From positions 1 through 64,000 of the forward strand of contig CAVOVH010000004.1 of NCBI GenBank assembly GCA_963699805.1: DNA of 64,000 bases, given 5' to 3'. This DNA is from JAGTVG01 sp963699805 (GTDB lineage: Bacteria > Bacteroidota > Bacteroidia > Cytophagales > Cyclobacteriaceae). The position numbers and the translations under genes are program-made. Under the pieces are notes generated by a model. The model searched no databases. It was not told the origin of the DNA and was given only the letters and a program-made list of their open reading frames with translations. Of the stretch, positions 11,396 to 21,341 are shown piece by piece (the first letter of the stretch is position 1; every line of letters starts with the position of its first letter).

Positions 11396-11530
11396 AACCA
11401 ACATGGCGATATAAATCATACCTTGTGGCTGAAATTTGAAACTTTGGCTGCCATTCGCTATACCTTTACCCAAGGTTCAAAACTTTTTTTGGATATTAAG
11501 ACAGCATAAATTTTATTGCTGAACTGTTGT
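11396..11530 (+). repeat. Imperfect direct repeat, copy 1 (~130 bp)
   Basis: Aligns by eye to 11955-12090: both begin CCAACATRGCGAT, share GCTTTGG/GGCTG blocks and end with a CTTTTTTGATATTAAGACRGCA-like core followed by ATTTTATT. The two copies flank a small frameshifted gene. Confidence 0.55.
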
Positions 11531-11590
11531 GTACAATGCAAGTCAACTACTTTTTACAATTAACTTTATTAAACTAAAATAAACTTCTAA

Positions 11591-11940
11591 ATGGCATCTG
11601 ATAATTTTGAAAAACTACAGGCTAGGATACTTATTAAATATGTTTCTCAAGGTGATCGACAAGGACGTGAGATCGCATATATATATAACCGTCAAGCTTT
11701 TGACACATTGAAAATTGAAACAAAGATATGATGACTCACAATTTATAAGTATAGGTGATACTATTGAATTGGAAAGGTTATAAATGTAAGGTCAAAGAAA
11801 TTAATTTTAAACTTGAACCGCAACTATACAAAAGAATCCCAATGTTGGAGTGGACCTTTATTCCGACCGATCCATCCGATTTTAATTGTCAAATTGGTGT
11901 TTTTGTTGAAAGAATTCAAGAAGGATCAATTAAATCATAA
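11591..11940 (+). CDS. Small hypothetical protein, frameshifted
   Basis: Starts MASDNFEKLQARILIKYVSQGD, runs to about 11725, then needs shifts near 11728 (KRYDDSQFISIGDTIELERL) and ~11778 to reach KVKEINFKLEPQLYKR and a stop at 11940; about 115 residues in total. I do not recognise the family. The preserved amino acid character across the shifts suggests a real gene. It lies between two ~130-bp imperfect direct repeats at the edge of the defence island, so it may be a mobile cassette-like gene. Confidence 0.4.
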
Positions 11941-11954
11941 CGAATAAAGCACTG

Positions 11955-12090
11955 CGCCCAACATAGCGATAAATTTAATGCCTGGCTGGTTAGATATTGC
12001 TGCTTTGGTTGCTATTTGTCATATTTTATCACAGTTTGAAACTTTTTTGATATTAAGACGGCACTAATTTTATTACCAAACCCTTAATGT
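11955..12090 (+). repeat. Imperfect direct repeat, copy 2 (~130 bp)
   Basis: Partner of 11396-11530, in the same orientation. It may carry promoter signals: the AT-rich core precedes the HNH gene as copy 1 precedes the small gene. Confidence 0.55.
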
Positions 12091-12190
12091 ATTTTATGGA
12101 GTAATGAAGCAAGGGTAATAGATGCATACGTCCTTAAATACAGATGAGCGAATTCTTAAGACTTAAGCACTGAATATCAGATTTTAGTTA

Positions 12191-12470
12191 TTGTTATTAT
12201 CCTGCGTTGTTATAGCATTGTTAAAACGATGGGCGTTTGAGAGGAATCGGAAGCGACGACGTGAATATTACCGTAATGTATATCTGAAATCAGATGATTG
12301 GAGACGGAAGCGATATGTGGTACTCAACGGGACAATTGGCGGTGTGTGTACTGCGGTGCACCTGCAACTGAAGTTCACCATAAAAAATATGCAAAATATA
12401 ACATAGGAAGGGAACCTATAGATTGGCTAGTTCTGTCTGCAAGTCCTGTCATGATTCTAAGCACAATTGA
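12191..12470 (+). CDS. HNH endonuclease, frameshifted
   Basis: A hydrophobic N-terminus (about 12 residues) and basic stretch (RNRKRRREYYRNVYL) lead into SDDWRRKRYVVL. After a shift near 12335 comes RDNWRCVYCGAPATEVHHKKY, then after a second shift near 12432 comes VCKSCHDSKHN and a stop at 12470. This is the HNH finger: CVYC, the HH pair and CKSC give the two zinc Cys pairs and the catalytic His. Start at 12191 (TTG) is uncertain. Stand-alone small HNH proteins are common in defence islands and mobile elements; the actual role is not shown by the sequence. Confidence 0.6.
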
Positions 12471-12483
12471 AAATTACTCGTTC

Positions 12484-12600
12484 CATCACGCCCTCACCAC
12501 CCTTTATCATATACCTACAGGGATGTGGGGAGTGAAATATATCTACATATTCACTACCCGGTATATGTTGTATATATATAGGAGGTAGTGGGCGGTGAAA
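12484..12600 (+). repeat. Hairpin-rich repeat, left copy, beside the defence island
   Basis: Contains four 9-mers of the form TCACYNCCC or its complement: TCACCACCC at 12494, GGGGAGTGA at 12527, TCACTACCC at 12551 and GGGCGGTGA at 12590, separated by TATATA-rich loops. The order, orientation and spacing (33, 24, 39) match the copy at 22084-22191 (33, 26, 40). Plus-minus pairing predicts two successive hairpins. Confidence 0.75.
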
Positions 12601-12727
12601 AATAAGGCTGTAATTAACCCTGGAAAAGAAATAATGAACATTGCATATCAACTTATCCCCAACTTTGAGAAGGTTAAACGATCTTTTTGTACATTTATAT
12701 ACGTTATGTTCCACTCCCAGTAAAGAA

Positions 12728-13885
12728 TGGATAATCATATTAAAATAAAATCAACTTCAAGACATTCCGCTGTTGGTAATGATATTGAGCTAAGGAAATC
12801 TACTAAGTCAAGGCTTATCTTCAGACCTGAACTGGTTGAAAATCCACAGTAATCCTAAAGCTTGTTCGTTAAAGAAAAACTTTATATATCAAGTCAAAAA
12901 AACAACTGGAAATTGGGATGAACAACACATTACAACTTAACAAGTTAAAGGATAGTGAATGGATGAAATTGCACATTCACTCTGAGGAAATGTTACACTT
13001 AATTTCATCTCTAAATAAATATTATCGTTTATTCGAAAGATGGCATCCATTCCGGAGAAGCCGAATTTATCGTAACAAGTAGTAACATTAAGGACGTGAT
13101 TCTACCAAATTCTCACAGTTAAAGAAAATTTCGAGGAGCTGGTACGCAGAGGAGGAGAAGATTTACTAAAGCAGACATTAAATTGGTTGACTGGAACGAA
13201 AGATTTGACATCAATCATCTCAAAACTTCAACTTCTTAAAATCGATGATGTCAAAAAAGTTAATTCACTTTTAGGATTGACTCAACTAAAGAAAATTTAC
13301 AGTTTGTGGCTTAATAATAAGGATAATGATAACGAAGAATTTTGGCAGAACACATTCACCGAATATTCTTGGACCATATCTCAGGTCTTTTCATACCCGT
13401 TGGTGATAATGAAGGATAAAGCTTATTTAGGTGGTAAATCAATTACTAATCAAGGCGGAAATGTTATAGATTTTATTTTTCGGAATAAAGTGACATCTAA
13501 TTCAGTTCAGTTGAAATCAAAACTCCTACAACCAAATTAGTTGGTAAAATATCGGAATTCATTTTCAATCTCAGAAGATTGCTCAGGATCAATAAATCAA
13601 ATTCTTAATTACCAAGACGAACTGCAAAAGAATTTATACAATCTTAGAAATCGCGAAGGACCAAACTATATTGTCTTCAGTCCGAAATGTTTATTAATAA
13701 TTGGCTGTCTAGAAACAGAAAAGCTTTCACCTGAAGAATTAAAGTCATTTGAACTATTTAGACATGAACTGAAAAGATCGACATTATTTCTTATGACGAA
13801 CTTTTTGAAAAGGTTGAATCTCCTGGTCGAGATTCTTGAAAATGAATGGCGAAATGGCAGCTTGACAAAAAATGCTGTTACATGA
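12728..13885 (+). CDS. sduA: Shedu (DUF4263) anti-phage nuclease, several frameshifts
   Basis: Reassembled across about five indels. MDNHIKIKSTSR begins at 12728; then KLKDSEWMKLHIHSEEM, GGEDLLKQTLNWL, and the DUF4263 core: EEFWQNTFTEYSWTISQVFSYP, KAYLGGKSITNQGGNVIDFIF, then, one frame over at ~13510, VEIKTPTTKLVG, followed by YRNSFSISEDCSGSINQILNYQDEL and PKCLLIIG. The D in GGNVIDF and the E-x-K in VEIKTP are the PD-(D/E)XK catalytic residues of Shedu. Shedu is a single-gene phage defence nuclease whose N-terminal region senses DNA ends or phage signals. Neighbouring HNH and R-M genes fit an island. Intact in the organism only if the frameshifts are sequencing errors. Confidence 0.8.
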
Positions 13886-14107
13886 AGTAGAGGGTACCTG
13901 AAAAATCATCCCACCATCTGTTCTGGCCAGTCTTGTACTGCCCTTCATCCTTTTCAATTGTATTGATAATGACCCACATATGATGATATTCAAAGTAGGA
14001 AATCTATGCAATAGGGATTTGAATTACAAAGGCAAATGCATACCTTCATTTTACTTTTTGAAGGCAATTTTTTTGCAAACAATTCAACAAAATATGATAT
14101 TCAATAA

Positions 14108-17100
14108 ATGAGCTTTCACAAAATACTCGATAAATACAGAAAAATTTCTTTTTCCGAACGTGACAAAGGCGACCGCTTTGAACGATTGATGCAAGCCTAC
14201 CTGCAAACAGATCCTAAATATGCTTATCGTATTCAAAAAGGTTTGGCTGTGGAATGAGTTTCCCGGGAGAAAAGATTTAGGTGGTAGTGATACAGGAATT
14301 GATTTAGTTGCCTTGACCAATGAAGGTGATTATTGGGCAATTCAATGCAAATGCTTTCAGGAAGATTCAATTATTGATAAACCAGCTGTTGATAGTTTCC
14401 TTTCCACATCAAGCCGGGAGTTTAAAAATGAAAACCTGCAAACCACTCGTTTTGCTCATCGGCTTTGGATTTCAACAACCAACAAATGGGGATCAAATGC
14501 CACAGAAGCGATAAAGAACCAAAACCCACCAGTTACCAGAATCAATCTTTATGATTTAATGGAAGCTCCTGTTGATTGGGAAAAATTGGAACAGGGTATT
14601 CATGGTGAAGCATCACGAACACCAAAAAAACACTTCGTCCACATCAAAAGATAGCTCTTGAAAAAACACATGAATATTTCAAAACCGCAGACCGTGGCAA
14701 ACTTATCATGGCTTGTGGAACAGGAAAAACATTCAACTCCCTACGTATTGCGGAAAATGAAACAAATGGCAAAGGCTTGATTTTATTTCTTGTTCCCAGT
14801 ATTGCGCTGCTTGGGCAAACACTTGCGGGAATGGAGTGCAGATGCCAACGAACCGATCAATGCCATTTGCATTTGTTCTGACCCGAAAGTTTCCAGAAAG
14901 AGAAACAAAAACATGAGATGCAGACACCTTCAGTATTGTGGATTTAGCTTTACCTGCCTCCACTGATACCGACATTATTCTGCATCAATTTCAGCGAATC
15001 AAAGCAAAAGAATCGCCGGGAATGACGGTGGTATTTTCTACTTATCAATCCATTGAAGTGATTGCAAGAGCCCAAAAAGTGTTGCTGAAAAACGGCTTCA
15101 ATGAATTTGACTTGATTATTTGTGATGAAGCCCACCGAACCACAGGTGTTACATTGGCAGATGAAGATGAATCTGCTTTTACCAAAGTGCATGATAACGA
15201 TTTCATCAAAGCCAAAAAACGGTTGTACATGACCGCTACACCACGACTGTATAGTGATGACACCAAAAGCAAAGCTGCCCAAGCCGAAGCAATTTTTGTT
15301 CAATGGATGATCCCGACTTTATACGGTGAGGAAATTTATCGAATTGGTTTTGGTGAAGCAGTAGAACGGGATTTGCTCACTGATTACAAAGTCTTGATTC
15401 TTACTCTAAACGACAAGGATGTTCCTCCAGCAGTTCAACAAATGATTGCAGATGAGGAAACGGAAATCAATACTGATGATGCTTCTAAACTCATTGGTTG
15501 TATCAATGCTCTATCCAAACAGTTTTTGGGGGATGAAGGTAAAACCAAAGAATCTGATCCCGAACCCATGCGAAGGGCTGTTGCTTTTTGCCAAAGTATT
15601 GCTGATATCGAAAAAGATTACGGCCACTTACAATACTGCAACAGAAGCTTATCTTGGACTCTTTACCTGCTGAGAAAAAGGAGCAAATGGTTTCCGTCGC
15701 ATCCAAACACATGGATGGCACTATGTCGGCCCCAGAACGAGATGAAATGCTAGGTTGGCTAAAAGCAGCAACCGAAAACAATGAATGTCGTATTCTTACC
15801 AATGTTCGTGTTTTGAGCGAAGGTGTTGATGTGCCTTCTTTGGATGCTGTATTGTTTCTTATCTGCCCGAAATTCTCAGGTGGATGTGGTGCAATCTGTT
15901 GGTCGTGTGATGCGTAAATCACCAGGCAAAAAATACGGTTATATCATTATTCCGGTTGTTGTTCCTTCGGATGTGGAAGCTGACAAAGCCTTGATGATAA
16001 CGAACGTTACAAAGTGGTTTGGACAGTACTTAATGCCTTGCGTGCACATGATGACCGTTTTAATGCCACTGTCAATAAAATTGAACTGAATAAAAAACGT
16101 CCAAATCAAATTTTGGTGGGTAGGCCAGAAGTATTCTTTTGATGAGGATGGAAATCCACAGTGCATGGAATGAAGATGCAAGCTACCTACGAAACCGCAA
16201 AAGACATTAGCCGCCAACTGGCCTTGCAATTTGAGCAATTGCAATCAGTGGTCTTTGCTCGAATGGTGCAAAAAGTTGGCGACCGAAGATATTGGGAGCA
16301 ATGGGCAAAAGATGTTGCCGATAATTGCTGACCGACAAATTGAACGCATCAAGTACTTGATTTCGAAAGACAAGACCGAACAACGCAAGCATTTGACAAT
16401 TTCTTAGCTGGATTACAAAAAAATATCAATCCCAGCATTACACGAAGGCCAGGCAGTGGAAATGCTTGCCCAGCACATCATCACCAAACCGATTTTTGAA
16501 GCCCTGTTTGAAGGTTATTCCTTTGTAAAAAGCAATGCCGTTTCAACTGCCATGCAAAACATGCTGGATGCTTTGGAAGGAGAAACCTTGGCCGAAGAAT
16601 CGGAAACCTTGCAAAAGTTTTACGAATCGGTGAAAAAACGAGCTGCAGGTATTGACAATGCCGAAGGCAAGCAACGCATCATCATTGAACTGTACGACAA
16701 GTTCTTTAAAACCGCTTTCCCAAAAATGGTGGAGCAATTGGGAATTGTTTACACTCCGGTTGAAGTGGTGGACTTTATCATCCATTCGGTCAATGATGTT
16801 TTGAAAAAGGAATTTGACCGCAGCATTTCGGATGAAAATATTCACATCCTTGACCCTTTTACCGGAACAGGAACTTTTATTACCCGCTTGCTGCAAAGCG
16901 GATTGATTGAACAAAAAAGATCTTGCCCGCAAATACCAAAAGGAACTACATGCCAACGAAATTGTTTTGCTGGCTTATTACATTGCTGCTGTAAATATTG
17001 AAAATGCTTACCATGATACCAATTAGGTGGAAGCAAAGAGATATACGAACCTTTGAAGGCATTGTTCTTACCGATACTTTCCAGTTGGGAGAAACCGACG

Positions 17101-19017
17101 AAAGCGAAAAACTCTTTTCTGAAATGTTCCCGCAAAACTCGGAACGGGTAGCCCGGCAAAAGAAAGCTCCTTTGCGGGTAATTATGGGAAATCCTCCTTA
17201 TTCAATTGGACAGAAATCTGCCAATGACAATGCACAAAATCAGAAATACGAAAAGTTGGATAATGATATTGCCAAAACCTATGCCAAAGCAATCGACTGC
17301 AGGACTAAACAAATCTTTATATGATGCTTATATAAAAGCATTTCGCTGGAGTACTGATCGATTAGACCCAAAAATGGTGGTATTATTGCTTTTGTTTCAA
17401 ATGGGGCTTGGCTAGATGGTAATAGTACAGATGGTTTTCGAAAAGCATTGGAAAAAGAATTTTCAATCTATTTAGGTTTTTAATCTTACGAGGAAACCAA
17501 CGCACAAGTGGTGAATTGAGCCGAAAAGAAGGTGGTAAAATATTTGGTTCAGGTTCACGAACACCTATTGCTATTACACTTTTAGTAAAAAACCCAAAGC
17601 CAAAAACGAAAAAGCAACTATTCATTATCATGACATTGGTGATTATTTGAGCCGGGAAGAAAAATTAGCTATCGTAAAAAATTCAAATCAATTGCAAACC
17701 CAGAAATGAAATGGAGATAACTTAAACCAAATGAACATGGGGATTGGATAAATCAAAGAAATGATATGTTTGAAACTTTTATTCCAATGGCACCTGAAAA
17801 GAAGTTTGATGTAAAAAGCCAATCATTTTTTGTACACATAATCTCATTGGTGTATGCAACAAATCGAGATGCTTGGGTTTATAATTTTTCAAGAAAAGAT
17901 CTAATTGAACAATATGAATCAAATTGATTGAGTTTTATAATGAACAGCAAAGAATTTTCAGAAGCTAAAGCAATAAACCCTAAAATATCAGTTGATAAGT
18001 TTATTGATAATGACCCAACAAAAATTAGTTGGACAGTAATTTGAAAAAGGATATTGAAAAAGAGATATCGAACACATATTATAAATCCAATGAAATTATA
18101 CTGAGCATTTATCAGACCTATTTATCAAACAGAACTTTATATTTCGATAAACCATTTATAGAACGTCCAGGATTAAGTCCAAAACTTTTTCCAAACCAAT
18201 CAGTTAAAAATACATGTAATTTGTATATCTGGTATCAGGAGCAAGTAAAGATTTTTCAGCTCTAATTACTGATAATATTACAAGATCTTGATGCTATCGA
18301 GAAAGCTCAATGCTTTCCCTTTACTATCTACGAAGAACGCCAAAAAAACAGCCCCAGCCTGTTTGATGACAGCAGGAGAAAGTGAATACATCCGCAGGGA
18401 TGGGGTTTCGGATTTTATTTTGGAAAGAGCCAAAAAGCATATACGGCAAAAACGTAAGCAAAGAAGATATTTTCTATTATGTCTATGGTATTCTTGCACA
18501 GCCCCGATTACCGCACCACCTTTGCCAACGATTTAAAGAAAATGCTGCCCCGCATTCCTTTGGTAGAAGATGTACGGGATTTTTGGAAGTTCAGCAAAGC
18601 AGGTCGTCAATTGGCGGAGTTGCATATCAATTATGAAGTGTACCGCCTTATGATGGAGTGCAGGTAACCGGAGAAAGAGGTTTCTACAGAGTAGAAAAAA
18701 TGCGTTTCCCAAAGAAAGACCAAAAAGACACCATCATTTACAACAGCAAAATCACCATTTCCAATATTCCTGAAAAAGCTTATGAATATGTGGTCAACGG
18801 CAAATCCGCTATTGAGTGGATTATGGAACGCTATCAGGTAACCATCCACAAAGACAGCGGCATCAAAAACGACCCCAACGATTGGGCAGAAGAAGTCGGT
18901 AATCCAAGATATATTTTGGATTTGCTGTTGAGCATCATCAATGTGAGTGTGCAGACGGTGGATATAGTGGATGGTTTGCCGAAATTGGAATTTGAATCTG
19001 TAAACACAGATACCTAA
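14108..19017 (+). CDS. Type ISP restriction-modification enzyme (nuclease-helicase-methyltransferase), many frameshifts
   Basis: One gene of ~1,630 codons once frames are joined. MSFHKILDKYRKISFSERDKGDRFERLM leads an Mrr-like nuclease (LGGSDTGIDLVA, then AIQCKC as QxK). Then comes a superfamily 2 helicase: IMACGTGKTF (Walker A) near 14712, ICDEAHRTTG near 15120, MTATPRLY, and QSVGRVMRKSPGK (motif VI) near 15895. A coupler is followed by an N6-adenine methyltransferase: DPFTGTGTF (motif I) near 16850 and MGNPPYS (motif IV) near 17185. The C-terminal target-recognition part ends ...KLEFESVNTDT. Length and order match LlaGI/LlaBIII-type single-chain enzymes, which modify one strand and cleave unmodified DNA after translocation. 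More than 15 indels break it, densest at 17.3-18.5 kb. Confidence 0.85.
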
Positions 19018-19406
19018 TGTTTAGAAAAGGAGACATATTGTTACCAGAAAGTAGAGTAGCAAAAGAAAATTGGCTAAATGGCCTATTCCATCCTGCCATA
19101 GTGTGGGATGAAGAATATGATGGTTCTTCAGACTTTCACGGAATCATGTTAACACATAGCCCACCAAATGATCGTTTTGAGAATATATTGATGTCTGCTA
19201 ATCATTTTGCACCAAGACATGAAGTTGTTTTTTCAAATACCTATTTTGTAAATCAGGTCTTTATTAAGTTTCAAACCTGGGGAGATTATGAATTAGTTGG
19301 CAGATTGACGACTGAAGGAATTGAGTTTATTGAAGATCGTTTAGACAGAGTTCATTTCCCATCGAGTTTATCAGTACAGGCAATTAGTATCCAGATAGAT
19401 GAATGA
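19017..19406 (+). CDS. Hypothetical 129-residue protein, translationally coupled to the type ISP enzyme
   Basis: Its ATG overlaps the stop of the R-M gene (TAATG) and its own end overlaps the next start by 8 bases, so it is made from the same message. The N-terminus FRKGDILLPESR and HPAIVWDEEYDG looks like a small SH3-type barrel as in PemK/MazF proteins, but the middle (HGIMLTHSPPNDRFENILM, FSNTYFVNQVFIKFQTWG) is not a family I can name. No signal peptide or membrane segment. Possible roles: an accessory or control protein of the R-M enzyme, or a toxin neutralised by the following gene. Function unknown. Confidence 0.8.
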   Translation: MFRKGDILLPESRVAKENWLNGLFHPAIVWDEEYDGSSDFHGIMLTHSPPNDRFENILMSANHFAPRHEVVFSNTYFVNQVFIKFQTWGDYELVGRLTTEGIEFIEDRLDRVHFPSSLSVQAISIQIDE

Positions 19407-20550
19407 TAATATCCATATCAACGTAAATCATGAAGTCCTTGTTTGGGCAAGGGATTCGCTTGCTTTGAATAGTTCCCAAGGCTCTCTGAAAGTGCGGGGA
19501 TTTCATATGAGCGAATAGTTCTATTGGAATCAGGTTAGAAGCAGCCGACATTGGAAGAGCTTAAGGCATTTTCAAAAACCTATAAACGAACAATTGCAAC
19601 ATTATTGCTAAGTAAACCACCAAAGGAAAAGCCTTTCCCAAAGGACAGACGTACCATAAATTCAAAAGAATTTGGCCATTTCCATGAAAAAACCATTATG
19701 GCCATCCGAAAAGCAAGGGCACTGGCGCAATCATCTGTTGAGCTGCGAAAAGAAATGGGCATGCCATTTCCTCAATTTAACTTATCAGCATCAATACAGG
19801 ATAATCCACAGGATGTCGCTGATAAAATTCGGAAGCTACTGCTATTGGAGAATATACGGGAAATCGAAGATGTCAGATTGGCCTTGGAAATATATATTGA
19901 AAGATTTGAATCATTAGGTATAGCTGTCTTTCAATTAAGCCTGACTCAAGACAATGTCCGGGGTTTTGCCATTGTTGATGATCTCATCCCGATTATCGGC
20001 ATTAAAAGAGGTGGTGAACAAGCACATTCGAAAATTTTTACACTATTCCATGAGCTTGGTCATGTCTTATTAAATGAGGATGCGATAAGTGACTTATCGC
20101 TGCACCCACAGTGGGAACTTGAAATATGGTGTAACGCTTTCTCAGGTGAAGTATTAATTCCTTCGAAGGAATTGTTAAGTATGGAAATTGTTCACGACTA
20201 CCAACGTAAAGGCCAGAAAGAATGGAAATTAAAAGATTTAGTTGAGCTCGGCAATCATTTTCATGTTGGGCCATTAGCAATATTAAGAAGCTTATTTGAA
20301 AAGCAACTCACCACTAAAGCCTTCTATAATGAGAAACACAATCAATGGAATAGGCCACAGTTCGGAAGGGCGAAAAATCCGGAAGGTAAGAAATTTAGCC
20401 AAGGAGGCAGTTCAGGAAAAAGGAAAAACCTATATTGCTTTAGCTTTCAAAGCATTTGACCAGAATCGTATTAATATTAAGGACTTGTCTGATCTCTTAG
20501 GCGTTAAGTTGTCCTATATTCCCAAAACGCGACGGCTTTTGAACGCTTAG
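19399..20550 (+). CDS. XRE-type regulator / ImmA-IrrE metallopeptidase, frameshifted
   Basis: Start at the ATG at 19399 (MNDNIHINVNHEVLVWARDSLAL), overlapping the previous gene. An HTH-like N-terminus is broken near 19505 and by an in-frame TAG near 19535, then KQPTLEELKAFSKTYKR continues. The zinc peptidase signature HELGH in FTLFHELGHVLL lies near 20050, followed by EIWCNAFSGEVLIP, the usual second block of COG2856 proteins. A last shift near 20385 leads to IALAFKAFDQNRINIKDLSDLLGVK and a stop at 20550. Such proteins act as antitoxin or stress regulator and often precede a PIN-like toxin; here the DUF4411 gene starts only 2 bases later. Confidence 0.8.
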
Positions 20551-20552
20551 GA

Positions 20553-21101
20553 ATGGACTTATTTAGTGAAGGAAATACAGTTTATGTCATTGATACAAGC
20601 GGACTCATAATGCTGGAATCTACCTTCAAAAGAGATAATCCAGTATTTACTGCCATTTGGGAAGAAATTGAAGATTTGATTAGGCAAGGCTGTTTCCATA
20701 CCATTGACTTTGTAGAGGAGGAAATAAATGATTATGAAGGCAAAGAAGATTTTTTGAAAAAGTGGGTAAAGAAATGGAAAAAATATTTGGTTGTTGAAAC
20801 CGATGCAGCCAGTTTTAATGCAGCTATACCCATTATAAATGCTGAATACAATACGGGTTTTTTAAACGCCCGAAAGCAAGCCGAAGGAAAAGAAGAAGCA
20901 GACCCATATTTGATAGGATATTGTAAAGTCCATAACTGTATATTGATTGCTAGTGAAAGCAAAATGAAGAACAACAAAATTCCTGCAGTGTCCGAAAGAA
21001 ATGGAGTGAAGTGTATTGAAATTAACGACTTCTTAATTGAAAGAGGATTGCAAGATGGAAAGGAAAAAATAGAAGTGTTGTGCACACAAAAAAATTATTA
21101 G
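20553..21101 (+). CDS. DUF4411 PIN-like nuclease, probable toxin partner
   Basis: 182 residues. VYVIDTSGLIML carries the first PIN-type Asp; VFTAIWEEIEDLIRQG, FVEEEINDYEG (conserved Glu), EEADPYLIGYCKVHNCILIASES (ADPxLI plus later acidic/Ser block) and the C-terminal KIPAVSERNGVKCIEINDFL follow the DUF4411 plan. The gene begins 2 bases after the XRE/ImmA stop, an arrangement repeatedly seen for this pair and predicted to be a toxin-antitoxin module. Intact and without frameshifts, unlike its partner. RNase activity is family inference. Confidence 0.82.
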   Translation: MDLFSEGNTVYVIDTSGLIMLESTFKRDNPVFTAIWEEIEDLIRQGCFHTIDFVEEEINDYEGKEDFLKKWVKKWKKYLVVETDAASFNAAIPIINAEYNTGFLNARKQAEGKEEADPYLIGYCKVHNCILIASESKMKNNKIPAVSERNGVKCIEINDFLIERGLQDGKEKIEVLCTQKNY

Positions 21102-21114
21102 AGGCTTGGCTTAA

Positions 21115-21225
21115 CTATACCAGCAAATATTGTTTTTCAGCCACTGCCCCACGAAGCTCATCGGCTGCTTTCCAGAGGTCCTGCTCAAAGTCGATGTCCG
21201 GACGATTGTTGCTTTCTTTTGTCAT
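21115..21225 (-). pseudogene. N-terminal fragment of type I R-M methyltransferase (hsdM-like)
   Basis: Starting at the ATG at 21225 the minus strand reads MTKESNNRPDIDFEQDLWKA, then ADELRGAVAEKQY, then a stop. DFEQxLWxAADxLRGxVxxxxY is the characteristic opening of HsdM/N6-adenine methylase subunits, normally ~500 residues or more. Only ~36 codons remain, so the gene was cut here. It points away from the island genes and marks a deletion or insertion joint at about 21.11 kb. Confidence 0.6.
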
Positions 21226-21341
21226 AGCGTGAAGATAAAATATTCAATGAAGTTGTGGCATAGTCAAGTTGTTTTTTGTGCCCCATCGGCCTATATTTAG
21301 CCAGCATGTGAATTCCATGCCTTAGTGTCAAAACCGTAGAT

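Noticed and set aside
11955..12000. GCCCAAC and GTTAGAT boxes suggesting an integron attC site
   Set aside because: The two boxes are not complementary to each other, the spacing is short for attC, copy 1 of the repeat lacks them, and no integrase gene is visible.
12484..12600. CRISPR array at the hairpin repeat
   Set aside because: Units alternate in orientation, spacers are low-complexity and not of equal length, and no cas gene is present.
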